Shown here: piece after piece, positions 1 to 7,169 of the stretch
Numbering within the stretch: the first letter of the stretch is position 1
Layout of the letters: every line of letters starts with the position of its first letter
Assembly: GCA_943842425.1 (NCBI GenBank)
Contig: CALTBR010000003.1
Span: forward strand, 620,001-684,000
DNA: 64,000 nt
Reading direction: 5' to 3'
From: UBA974 sp002292405
GTDB taxonomy: Bacteria > Bacteroidota > Bacteroidia > Flavobacteriales_D > Sanyastnellaceae
The notes under the pieces: model-generated
What the model was told of the DNA's origin: nothing
Database searches by the model: none
What the model saw: only the letters and a program-made list of their open reading frames with translations
Position numbers and translations under genes: made by a program

Positions 1-699
1 AGCTTTGCTTTTGACGCAATAAAAAAGCGAGGCAAGACCAAAGGACTAAAACAGAAAATGGGCTTCGAAACACGTCAGTTCATTACGATGGAACATCGTC
101 TTGAGCCACCATCAACAGACATCAAACTTCCTCTATACAAAGATGTTTTTAATATTTCAACTGCATACTATCAAGCTACGAAGCGTATTGCCAATTCAAC
201 TAAAAAGATTAAACTGAAAATCTTATCTAGCATTATATTTCATAATGAAGATGAACATGTTTGGAATGGCCTTAATAACAATGCTCAAATCCCAACATCA
301 GGATTTGGAGCTCAATTCGACCCAATGGCTGATAATTTACTTTTAGATAGAGGTGCATCGTCGGGATTGCTTTCAGCCCAAACCCAACTAGAGCATGGAG
401 CTCTGCCATTAAACAATTTTGCGAGAGATTGGATGTCAAGCGCGAAACTTGAATACGAATTTGCTAAATACTTATCAGTTTTCGGGGGCGCATTACTTTA
501 TGACAACGATAACTTCGACGCTGTTGCTGGATTTACTGGATATTTTGGCCCTTTCCAAATCCACATGCCTCTATACTCAATTTCCATGATGGACAAAATG
601 GAATCTGATGATGAATCATATGCTCCCTATAAATACTGGATGTTCTCATTAAACTTGAATAAACTAAACCCCTGGGGCATCATCCGAAACACGAATTAA
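1..699 (+). CDS. C-terminal part of an unidentified, probably envelope-associated protein (partial)
   Basis: The reading frame is open from the first base of the window, so this is the 3' end of a longer gene; the ATG at 58 is unlikely to be the true start. About 232 residues are visible. The last 100 residues alternate aromatic and small residues in short strands (around FGGALLYDNDNF and GYFGPFQIHMPLYS), which suggests beta structure such as a barrel or surface domain. I do not recognise the family; the C-terminal part of a large secreted peptidase is one possibility, but nothing catalytic is visible. The stop codon abuts the stop of the convergent gene on the other strand with no base between them. 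Confidence 0.6.
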   Translation, partial: SFAFDAIKKRGKTKGLKQKMGFETRQFITMEHRLEPPSTDIKLPLYKDVFNISTAYYQATKRIANSTKKIKLKILSSIIFHNEDEHVWNGLNNNAQIPTSGFGAQFDPMADNLLLDRGASSGLLSAQTQLEHGALPLNNFARDWMSSAKLEYEFAKYLSVFGGALLYDNDNFDAVAGFTGYFGPFQIHMPLYSISMMDKMESDDESYAPYKYWMFSLNLNKLNPWGIIRNTN

Positions 700-1632
700 T
701 CAGAAAGATGCTCTGACAAAATCACCAATATGTGGTGGTATTAACCATGTTACATATAAAGCAATATTCCAGAGCTTTTCATTGTACCCACCCTCAGATG
801 CGCCTAAAATAATATGATCTCTACTCACTCGTAAATTGGCCTCCAGATTACCACCCTCTTCGAACATTGCTTCAAGGCCTATCACTCCATAGAAACCTAA
901 ACCAGTAGATGTCAGGTTACTTCCAGCCCCACTAAATTGACCGCCGCCATTAAAAAAGGTGATGAGATCATAGGTGTTGGTCTCAATATTTATATAATTT
1001 CTTTTGATTTGGACAGATGTTGCCGTCGCACCCAACTCAAATATCCATGCTGCCTGATCAATGATGTATGCAGACGTTCGGTATCCAAGTGTTCCTATCA
1101 TGCGTCGCTCTTGACCGAAGATTCCATATACCTTGATGTCGTTACTCCCCTGCCCTTGCCCAGGGAGCAAATCCGTTTCTAGAGTCCAAGGTCCAGCAGC
1201 CTTGAGGTTAACGGCGTCTATGCTCATAACTAAGGCGCTTTCTGGATTCCAAAAATATAGCATTTTAAGCCCCAACATAAGTCCCGGGTCGTATGGCATT
1301 AAAAGCGGTGAGGAATCGTAAGGAATCCAGAAATTTCCACCACCAAGGTTGAGCATGTCGTTAATTTGGTTTGCAGTATTGCCTAAAGCAAGTCTTTCCT
1401 CTATTGAGTAAAGGGTCGCCTGATTGTCACCTAAATCGAACCACCCATCGCCGACATAGAAACTGCTGGAATTCGGATGCGCTCTGTAAACACCTAAATT
1501 CACTCCGAACTCCAAACCCTGACGGGTAGACACATATAAACCATCCTCATCATCCCAATTTTGGGAAAAACTCGTGAAGGGCAGAGACATCGCCAGAGAC
1601 ATTACAAAAAGGATAAATGACTTGATTTTCAT
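700..1632 (-). CDS. secreted outer-membrane beta-barrel-like protein
   Basis: 310 aa from the ATG at 1632; the frame extends five codons upstream to a TTG, which is less likely. The N-terminus is a signal peptide (MKIKSFILFVMSLAMSLPF, cleavage near SFSQ). The mature part is rich in Gly, Asn and aromatic residues in strand-like alternation and ends in FVRASF, a terminal aromatic typical of outer-membrane barrel proteins. A TACCTTG box lies 5 nt before the ATG, close to the Bacteroidota -7 element. It converges on the preceding gene with directly adjacent stops. No enzymatic motif is visible and the function is unknown. Confidence 0.7.
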   Translation of the reverse strand: MKIKSFILFVMSLAMSLPFTSFSQNWDDEDGLYVSTRQGLEFGVNLGVYRAHPNSSSFYVGDGWFDLGDNQATLYSIEERLALGNTANQINDMLNLGGGNFWIPYDSSPLLMPYDPGLMLGLKMLYFWNPESALVMSIDAVNLKAAGPWTLETDLLPGQGQGSNDIKVYGIFGQERRMIGTLGYRTSAYIIDQAAWIFELGATATSVQIKRNYINIETNTYDLITFFNGGGQFSGAGSNLTSTGLGFYGVIGLEAMFEEGGNLEANLRVSRDHIILGASEGGYNEKLWNIALYVTWLIPPHIGDFVRASF

Positions 1633-1680
1633 ATTTGCAAGGTACAACCAAGTAGCGATTGCCCTCTTTTAAACTGAAAG

Positions 1681-1710
1681 TAAAAATGGCAGCCCACTAG
1701 GAGCTGCCAT
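1681..1710 (-). terminator. Rho-independent terminator after the sigma factor/small-protein unit
   Basis: A perfect 8-bp stem (ATGGCAGC / GCTGCCAT) with a 9-nt loop is followed on the minus strand by TTTTTA. It lies 24 nt after the stop of the 49-aa gene, so it ends the transcript coming from the sigma-factor gene. Confidence 0.75.
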
Positions 1711-1733
1711 AAAATTTCTTTTAATATTAAAAC

Positions 1734-1883
1734 TTAATTTATCGATATCTTAACATATCCCACAATTGATGTCTGAACCATTTGTGTAGAGCGGGAATAA
1801 TCAAGGATATTTTTAACAGAGGAAAGTCGAGGTCTTCTAATTCGATCAGAAAGTTCTTCGACCATAAAAGTAGTTTGCTTCAT
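1734..1883 (-). CDS. small basic protein (49 aa) downstream of the ECF sigma factor
   Basis: An ATG-initiated frame of 49 codons that fills the otherwise gene-free stretch between the sigma-factor gene and the terminator. It begins MKQTTFMVEELSDRIRRPRL and ends GYVKISIN. It has no signal peptide or membrane segment; the centre is basic (DRIRRPRLSS). The start is 66 nt after the sigma-factor stop and the stop is 24 nt before the hairpin, the spacing expected of the second gene of an operon. Co-transcription suggests a role tied to that sigma factor, but it does not resemble a classical anti-sigma factor. The function is unknown. The call rests on an intact frame, a good start and context, not on homology. 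Confidence 0.6.
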   Translation of the reverse strand: MKQTTFMVEELSDRIRRPRLSSVKNILDYSRSTQMVQTSIVGYVKISIN

Positions 1884-1949
1884 GCAATATGGATTTAGAA
1901 TTCTCCATTATAACGCACACTATTTTATGATATTGTACTGACTGTAAAA

Positions 1950-2534
1950 TTAATACTGTGTTAATTGAATTCCATTTTCTGCGACTAACTTTTTTAGGTT
2001 AATTACGGCATAACGCATGCGACCTAAAGCTGTGTTAATGCTAACATCAGTACACTCAGAAATTTCCTTAAAACTTAGATCTTGATATATTCTCATTCTG
2101 AGCACTTCCTGCTGTTCAGCGGGAAGATGGTCAATTAATTTTTTAACGTCAGTATGAATTTGATCTACAACAAGTTTATCCTCGATGTTAGTATCCTCAG
2201 TACCTATAGTAGAAAAAACATCGTAATCCTCTCGACTGCGAACAAGGGGCATCTTTTTATTCCTACGAAAATGGTCTATAGCAATATTGTGAGCTATCCT
2301 CAGAATCCAAGGTCTGAACTTGCCAGACTCAACGTATTTACCCGATTTTAAAAGCCCCACGACTTTAATAAAGGTGTCTTGGAATAAGTCATTTGCAATA
2401 TCGTTATTCCTCACAATGAAAAATATCTTCGTGAAAACACGATCTTGATGACGGGATAATAAAATTTCGAAGGCTTGCTCGTCACCGCCGCGGAACGCAC
2501 GGATTAACTCGCTATCTGAAAATGATGCACGCAT
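1950..2534 (-). CDS. ECF-type RNA polymerase sigma factor (sigma-70 family)
   Basis: 194 aa from the ATG at 2534; the frame continues upstream to a TTG at 2591 but the family normally begins near MRASFSDSELI. Region 2 is seen around residues 20-90 (DLFQDTFIKVVGLLKSGKY, then PWILRIAHNIAIDHFR), and region 4 around 130-185 (LPAEQQEVLRMRIYQDLSF, then the recognition helix near SINTALGRMRYAV). It directs RNA polymerase to a specific promoter set. It matches a widespread single-domain Bacteroidota sigma-24-like type, not a SusC/anti-sigma-linked one, and no anti-sigma gene is adjacent. It is divergent from uvrA and shares a transcript with the 49-aa gene downstream. Confidence 0.9.
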   Translation of the reverse strand: MRASFSDSELIRAFRGGDEQAFEILLSRHQDRVFTKIFFIVRNNDIANDLFQDTFIKVVGLLKSGKYVESGKFRPWILRIAHNIAIDHFRRNKKMPLVRSREDYDVFSTIGTEDTNIEDKLVVDQIHTDVKKLIDHLPAEQQEVLRMRIYQDLSFKEISECTDVSINTALGRMRYAVINLKKLVAENGIQLTQY

Positions 2535-2718
2535 AACTCTACACTTTAAAGGTTCAATTTGTGCCAGGCGATCTGACTCAATAAGGATCAATTAGAGTAG
2601 AAGTGTTTCTATACGTTTTGCTTTTTCTGATTTATACTCATCTAAATATACGATTATATTTCATATAAACAAAACTCAGCATAACTTTAGAGTGTTAAAA
2701 ATAGCTAACTCATTTCTG

Positions 2719-5517
2719 ATGGAGATAACGATTCGGGGCGCACGCATGCATAATTTGAAGAATATTGATGTTCGTATACCTAAGAAGAAACTCACTGTTA
2801 TTACGGGCCTGAGCGGGTCTGGAAAGAGTTCCCTTGCTTTCGACACGCTTTATGCTGAAGGCCAAAGACGCTATGTCGAATCCCTCTCTTCTTACGCGAG
2901 ACAATTCTTAGGACGCCTCGACAAACCCGATGTCGACTCTATTCACGGACTCTCCCCTGCTATTGCGATAGAACAAAAAACTTCTACAGGTGGTCCGAGA
3001 AGCACAGTGGGCACGAGAACGGAGGTTCACGATTACTTTAGGATGCTTTACGCCCGAATTGGAAAAACGTATAGCCCCATTTCCGGTGAGGAGGTAAAAC
3101 GTGATAAGCCTGAAGATGTCTTAGAAAAAATACTTCTTAAAGAACCCGATACTCGTTTTATGATTGTTGCTCCTTTGATAGAAAAGGAAAACAGAAATAG
3201 GACAAAGCAACTAAAGCTCTTATTAGAGCAAGGATTTTCAAGAGTACTTTTCAATTCTAAAGCAACTCTAATAGATGAATTAATCGCTGTAAAAACCGAG
3301 AAAGTACTTCAAGACAACAAACTTCAAATTGTCATTGACAGGATGACAGTGTCTAATGCAAATGAAGAAAGTTCAAGAATACTAGATTCGTTAGAAACTG
3401 CTTTTTTTGAAGGAAATGGAAACTGTTCTGTAGTATTTGATGACGAAGAGGTGGAGTTCAATAATAGATTTGAACGTGATGGGGTCATCTTTCAAGAACC
3501 CTCTCCAGATTTATTTAGCTTTAACAGCCCTGTTGGAGCATGCCCTACATGCGAGGGGTATGGAAGTACCTTAGGAATAGATCCTGATAAAGTAATTCCT
3601 GATTCATCCTTGAGCATCTATAATGATGCTATAGCTCCATGGAGGAGTGATAGAATGAAAAAATGGAAAACAAATCTCATCATGGGGGCCGCTGAGGAAG
3701 ATGTGAACATCCATGCTCCTTGGCATGAGTTGAGTGAGGTTGAAAAAGAAAAAGTTTGGTCTGGAACGAAAAACTTTAAAGGACTCAATCAGTTCTTCGG
3801 ATATGTTGAAAAAAAAGGGTATAAAATACAATACAGAGTAATGCTCAGCCGCTACAGGGGCAGAACTTCATGCCCAGAATGCAAAGGTGCGCGCATAAGG
3901 AAAGAAACCTCTTATGTAATCGTAGCAGGCATTACTCTTTCAGAAATACTAGATTGGCCGATAGACAAGGTACTTGAACATATACAATCATTAGAATTAG
4001 AGAAGAATGATTCAATAATTGCAAAGCGTATTATTTGTGAAATAACCGAGAGGCTAGTGTGCCTGACAAATTTAGGATTGGGATATCTAACCTTACTTAG
4101 AGGTAGCTCAACACTAAGCGGAGGGGAATCACAAAGAATAAGCTTATCTACATGCTTAGGTAGCGCACTCGTGGGAAGCACTTATGTTCTCGACGAGCCC
4201 AGCATTGGCCTTCACCCTCAAGACACACATAGACTTATTTCAGTTCTTTATGGCCTTCGCAATAAGGGCAATACTGTTGTCGTTGTTGAGCATGATGACG
4301 AGATCATGGCTGCCGCTGATCATTTGATAGACATGGGGCCGCAGGCTGGTTCGTTTGGAGGAGAAGTTGTGTTTTCCGGGAATCACGCTAAACTTAAAAA
4401 ATTACCTGCCAATCACAAATCTCTTACAGCTGCTTACCTAACTGGCAGGTTAGAAATCGCTACTCCTAAGGTAAGAAGAAAGTCAAATGACGAGATCGTT
4501 ATCAAAGGAGCCAGAGCAAATAACTTACAGGGATTTAATGCTGTATTTCCACTACGGTGCTTAGTCGCAGTAACTGGAGTCAGCGGTTCAGGAAAGAGTA
4601 CGTTGGTGTCAGAATTGTTAGTTCCTGCTGTTAAAGCTGAAATTAGCGACTTCCCTCCCTTTTCTAATGGACTTGATGGTATTGAGGGAAATAGTGGAAC
4701 AATAAGTTCTATTGAATTTATTGATCAAAATCCTATTGGTAAATCTTCCCGATCATGTCCAGTTACTTATGTGAAGGCATTTGATGAAATACGATCCCTA
4801 TTAAGCGGCACAACTCAAGCAAAAGCCAGAGGGTTAAAACCGTCTCATTTTAGTTTTAATGTAGCAGGTGGGCGGTGTGAAACTTGTGAGGGAGAAGGTG
4901 TCATAACTGTGGGGATGCAATTCATGGCTGACTTAAAACTCAAATGTGAAAATTGTGGAGGCAAGAGGTATGCTGATGAGATCTTAGAAATCACCTGGCG
5001 GGGAAAAAACATACACGAGATCTTATCGATGACCGTTGAGGATGCATTGTTATTTTTCGCACCTCTTGAAGATAAATCTGCTTCTACTAAAGAAAAAAAA
5101 CTCATTACAAAACTGCAACCTCTCTTTGATGTAGGATTAGGCTACATAACCTTAGGACAAGGATCTAACACTTTAAGTGGCGGAGAAGCTGGGAGGATTA
5201 AACTTGCAACCTTTTTATCGCGAGGAGATAAGCAAGGACATACACTTTTTGTATTCGATGAACCTACAACTGGTCTTCATGTAAATGATGTAGCTAAATT
5301 GTTAGAATCGTTTGAACGACTCATAAACCAAGGACATTCAATCATCGTTGTCGAACATCAATTAGATGTAATTAATACTGCCGACTTTGTTTTAGACTTG
5401 GGACCAGGAGGTGGAGAAGATGGTGGCGAATTAATCTTTTCTGGAACTCCAGAGGATATGGTTAAATGTAAACGATCAATTACAGGAAAACATCTTGGCA
5501 AAAAAACCGCCCTATGA
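2719..5517 (+). CDS. uvrA: excinuclease ABC subunit A (UvrA), DNA-damage recognition ATPase
   Basis: 932 aa from the ATG at 2719 (MEITIRGARMHNLKNIDV); a GTG nine codons upstream is the alternative. UvrA loads UvrB at bulky DNA lesions in nucleotide excision repair. Both ABC modules are complete: Walker A GLSGSGKSS at about 30-38 and GVSGSGKST near 620; signatures LSGGESQR and LSGGEAGR; Walker B VLDEPSIGLHP and VFDEPTTGLH. Zinc-finger cysteine pairs are at CPTC/CPEC (about 275 and 385) and CETC/CENC (about 720 and 742). Length is normal for UvrA. Many Bacteroidota carry two UvrA paralogues, and this may be the second type. The last codons overlap the terminator of the convergent cassette. Confidence 0.93.
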   Translation: MEITIRGARMHNLKNIDVRIPKKKLTVITGLSGSGKSSLAFDTLYAEGQRRYVESLSSYARQFLGRLDKPDVDSIHGLSPAIAIEQKTSTGGPRSTVGTRTEVHDYFRMLYARIGKTYSPISGEEVKRDKPEDVLEKILLKEPDTRFMIVAPLIEKENRNRTKQLKLLLEQGFSRVLFNSKATLIDELIAVKTEKVLQDNKLQIVIDRMTVSNANEESSRILDSLETAFFEGNGNCSVVFDDEEVEFNNRFERDGVIFQEPSPDLFSFNSPVGACPTCEGYGSTLGIDPDKVIPDSSLSIYNDAIAPWRSDRMKKWKTNLIMGAAEEDVNIHAPWHELSEVEKEKVWSGTKNFKGLNQFFGYVEKKGYKIQYRVMLSRYRGRTSCPECKGARIRKETSYVIVAGITLSEILDWPIDKVLEHIQSLELEKNDSIIAKRIICEITERLVCLTNLGLGYLTLLRGSSTLSGGESQRISLSTCLGSALVGSTYVLDEPSIGLHPQDTHRLISVLYGLRNKGNTVVVVEHDDEIMAAADHLIDMGPQAGSFGGEVVFSGNHAKLKKLPANHKSLTAAYLTGRLEIATPKVRRKSNDEIVIKGARANNLQGFNAVFPLRCLVAVTGVSGSGKSTLVSELLVPAVKAEISDFPPFSNGLDGIEGNSGTISSIEFIDQNPIGKSSRSCPVTYVKAFDEIRSLLSGTTQAKARGLKPSHFSFNVAGGRCETCEGEGVITVGMQFMADLKLKCENCGGKRYADEILEITWRGKNIHEILSMTVEDALLFFAPLEDKSASTKEKKLITKLQPLFDVGLGYITLGQGSNTLSGGEAGRIKLATFLSRGDKQGHTLFVFDEPTTGLHVNDVAKLLESFERLINQGHSIIVVEHQLDVINTADFVLDLGPGGGEDGGELIFSGTPEDMVKCKRSITGKHLGKKTAL

Positions 5518-5536
5518 TATTGTATCAATAGGGCGG
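5500..5536 (-). terminator. Rho-independent terminator of the 9.6-5.6 kb operon, inside the uvrA 3' end
   Basis: Stem CCGCCCTAT/ATAGGGCGG at 5507-5536, extended inward by GATA/TATC with one bulged base. On the minus strand it is followed by seven T residues that are the last Lys codons of uvrA on the other strand. The hairpin contains the uvrA stop codon (5515-5517). Confidence 0.75.
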
Positions 5537-5562
5537 CAATTTCATGAAGAGTGAACTCTTGA

Positions 5563-6189
5563 CTATTCAGCAAAAAATCTGATGCCTTCTACTTTAATCT
5601 CGTCACCTCCTCCAACTTGAAGTTCATTTTCGTAAACAGCTTTTGTTCTTCCGTGAAGGTTAATAAATCCATCAATCTTCCCCTCAGTAGTAAGTTGCAT
5701 TAATAGAATTCTCTTTGACTTTGGCGCCATGCTTTGACGCTTATCAGGAGTAACGAACCAAGCTCCATTATCCGTAGATATTTCTCCACCTGAGGTTTCA
5801 AATGTACCAAACTCCATAATAAATCCTGAAAGAGCATTCATGTAATTGTCCTCCGATCCAATGGTCACCCAGCTGTCAAAAGCCAGTTCAGGGTTTACAG
5901 ACATATCGTAACGTTGGATATCAGTTGAAAGCGGACCGCCTTTAGGGTGCTGATAAAATGGCTTAGTTGATGTTATCTTAAGTGGTGCACTGGCTTCACC
6001 ATAAACAGCATCGAGAATATCGCCTGAATTTTCAAATACAGCGAAAACTCTAAATGTTTTTCCAGGTACAATTCCCCCATTATCTATTTCCTCAACGTCA
6101 ATTCTTACAAACTGAGCATTCGCTTCAGCATTCTGTAAAGACAACAAAGCAAATAAAACTGTTGTAATTATTAAAGTAATCTTATTCAT
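5563..6189 (-). CDS. small secreted protein consisting of one YDSWxTIG-type module
   Basis: 208 aa. The signal peptide is MNKITLIITTVLFALLSLQN, cleaved near ANAQ. The mature part is a single copy of a module that also occurs in the SprB-like protein two genes upstream and five times in the giant protein at 28-34 kb. Landmarks are FRVFAVFENSGDILDAVYG (about 46-64), FYQ, FDSWVTIGS (about 105-113) and RILLMQLTTEG (about 160-170). It is the third gene of a cassette, 19 nt after PorP/SprF. It has no T9SS sorting domain, so it may be periplasmic or be exported differently. The function is unknown; a structural or partner role for the cassette's cargo is inferred. Confidence 0.75.
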   Translation of the reverse strand: MNKITLIITTVLFALLSLQNAEANAQFVRIDVEEIDNGGIVPGKTFRVFAVFENSGDILDAVYGEASAPLKITSTKPFYQHPKGGPLSTDIQRYDMSVNPELAFDSWVTIGSEDNYMNALSGFIMEFGTFETSGGEISTDNGAWFVTPDKRQSMAPKSKRILLMQLTTEGKIDGFINLHGRTKAVYENELQVGGGDEIKVEGIRFFAE

Positions 6190-6208
6190 ATTAAATCTTT
6201 TTATTTAA

Positions 6209-7165
6209 TTATTTTACTAATCTTTTGCTTTCAAGGATTCTCTTTGAACTTAACGTTTTTTTCCCAAACCCTCTTCTATGCGCTAAAATGTAGGTTAAAT
6301 TAATCTCATGAGAATGTTGGCTTAACACATTGTTTCCTGTTGTAATATCATATGAGTAGGATAACCCCACGTTTGCAAATTCAGCTCCTAAAGAAAAAGT
6401 AATGGCATCTCCAACTCTTAATCCAGCTCCCCCCCAATATGCAACTTGATAAACAGAATAAATAGCTCGAGAGTAAAAATCCAATTGAGCAGGCGTCACT
6501 TCTGTTAATCGTATCATTCCTGAGGTTTGGATTGCTACCTTAGAAGACACATCTGATGTATAGCTTCCCATAAATCTGTAATGACGTATATGCTGATTGT
6601 ACTCGTCTTCTACGCCTGAAATGTTCACATTGCTTTGAAATAGATTAGAGATTGCCGCGCCGAAAGAGTAGTCAGTTCCATAAACCATCATTCCTGCTGC
6701 AGCATCTACACTAAAGGAAGTTTCCAATCCACCAGTTAAAGCAGGATCGTCTTGATCCCAGACATTTAAGTCACTACTGTCAAACCCAAACTGAGTTCCT
6801 TGAAGACTTAGACCAAACGAAACCGCATCAGTATTAGGCAGGTTAATTTTGTACGAACCCGCAAGCTCAACACCGGTTTGAGAAACAGCCCCACCCATAT
6901 CATCGTTGTAAAATATCACTCCCGCTCCTATAGAGTTAGGAAATGAAGAGTGTGCACTTAAAATCGTCGTTGTAGGAGCACCATCAAATCCGGCCCACTG
7001 ATGTCTGTAAGTGGATCCTAAGACTGTTACTGGCTCCGTTCCTGCCACAGCTGGGTTTATGATAAATGAGTTGACAGGAAATGAGGTTCTACGAAAACGT
7101 TGTTGGGCTTGTAACGGAGCTGCAAGAAGTAAAATCAAGCACGAAGCAAATAATAATCTTATCAT
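6209..7165 (-). CDS. PorP/SprF family type IX secretion outer-membrane protein
   Basis: 318 aa. The signal peptide is MIRLLFASCLILLLAAPLQA. The family opening is clear (FIINPAVAGTEP, then YRHQWAGFDGAPTTTILSAH), followed by the PorP/SprF barrel to the C-terminus. Members of this family sit in the outer membrane and are typically encoded beside a large cargo protein with a type-B sorting domain, as SprF is with the gliding adhesin SprB. Here the partner is the gene just upstream, 4 nt away, so this protein is predicted to help secrete or anchor that cargo. The basic tail of about 20 residues (GFGKKTLSSKRILESKRLVK) is an extension I cannot explain. Confidence 0.88.
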   Translation of the reverse strand: MIRLLFASCLILLLAAPLQAQQRFRRTSFPVNSFIINPAVAGTEPVTVLGSTYRHQWAGFDGAPTTTILSAHSSFPNSIGAGVIFYNDDMGGAVSQTGVELAGSYKINLPNTDAVSFGLSLQGTQFGFDSSDLNVWDQDDPALTGGLETSFSVDAAAGMMVYGTDYSFGAAISNLFQSNVNISGVEDEYNQHIRHYRFMGSYTSDVSSKVAIQTSGMIRLTEVTPAQLDFYSRAIYSVYQVAYWGGAGLRVGDAITFSLGAEFANVGLSYSYDITTGNNVLSQHSHEINLTYILAHRRGFGKKTLSSKRILESKRLVK

Positions 7166-7169
7166 AGCG

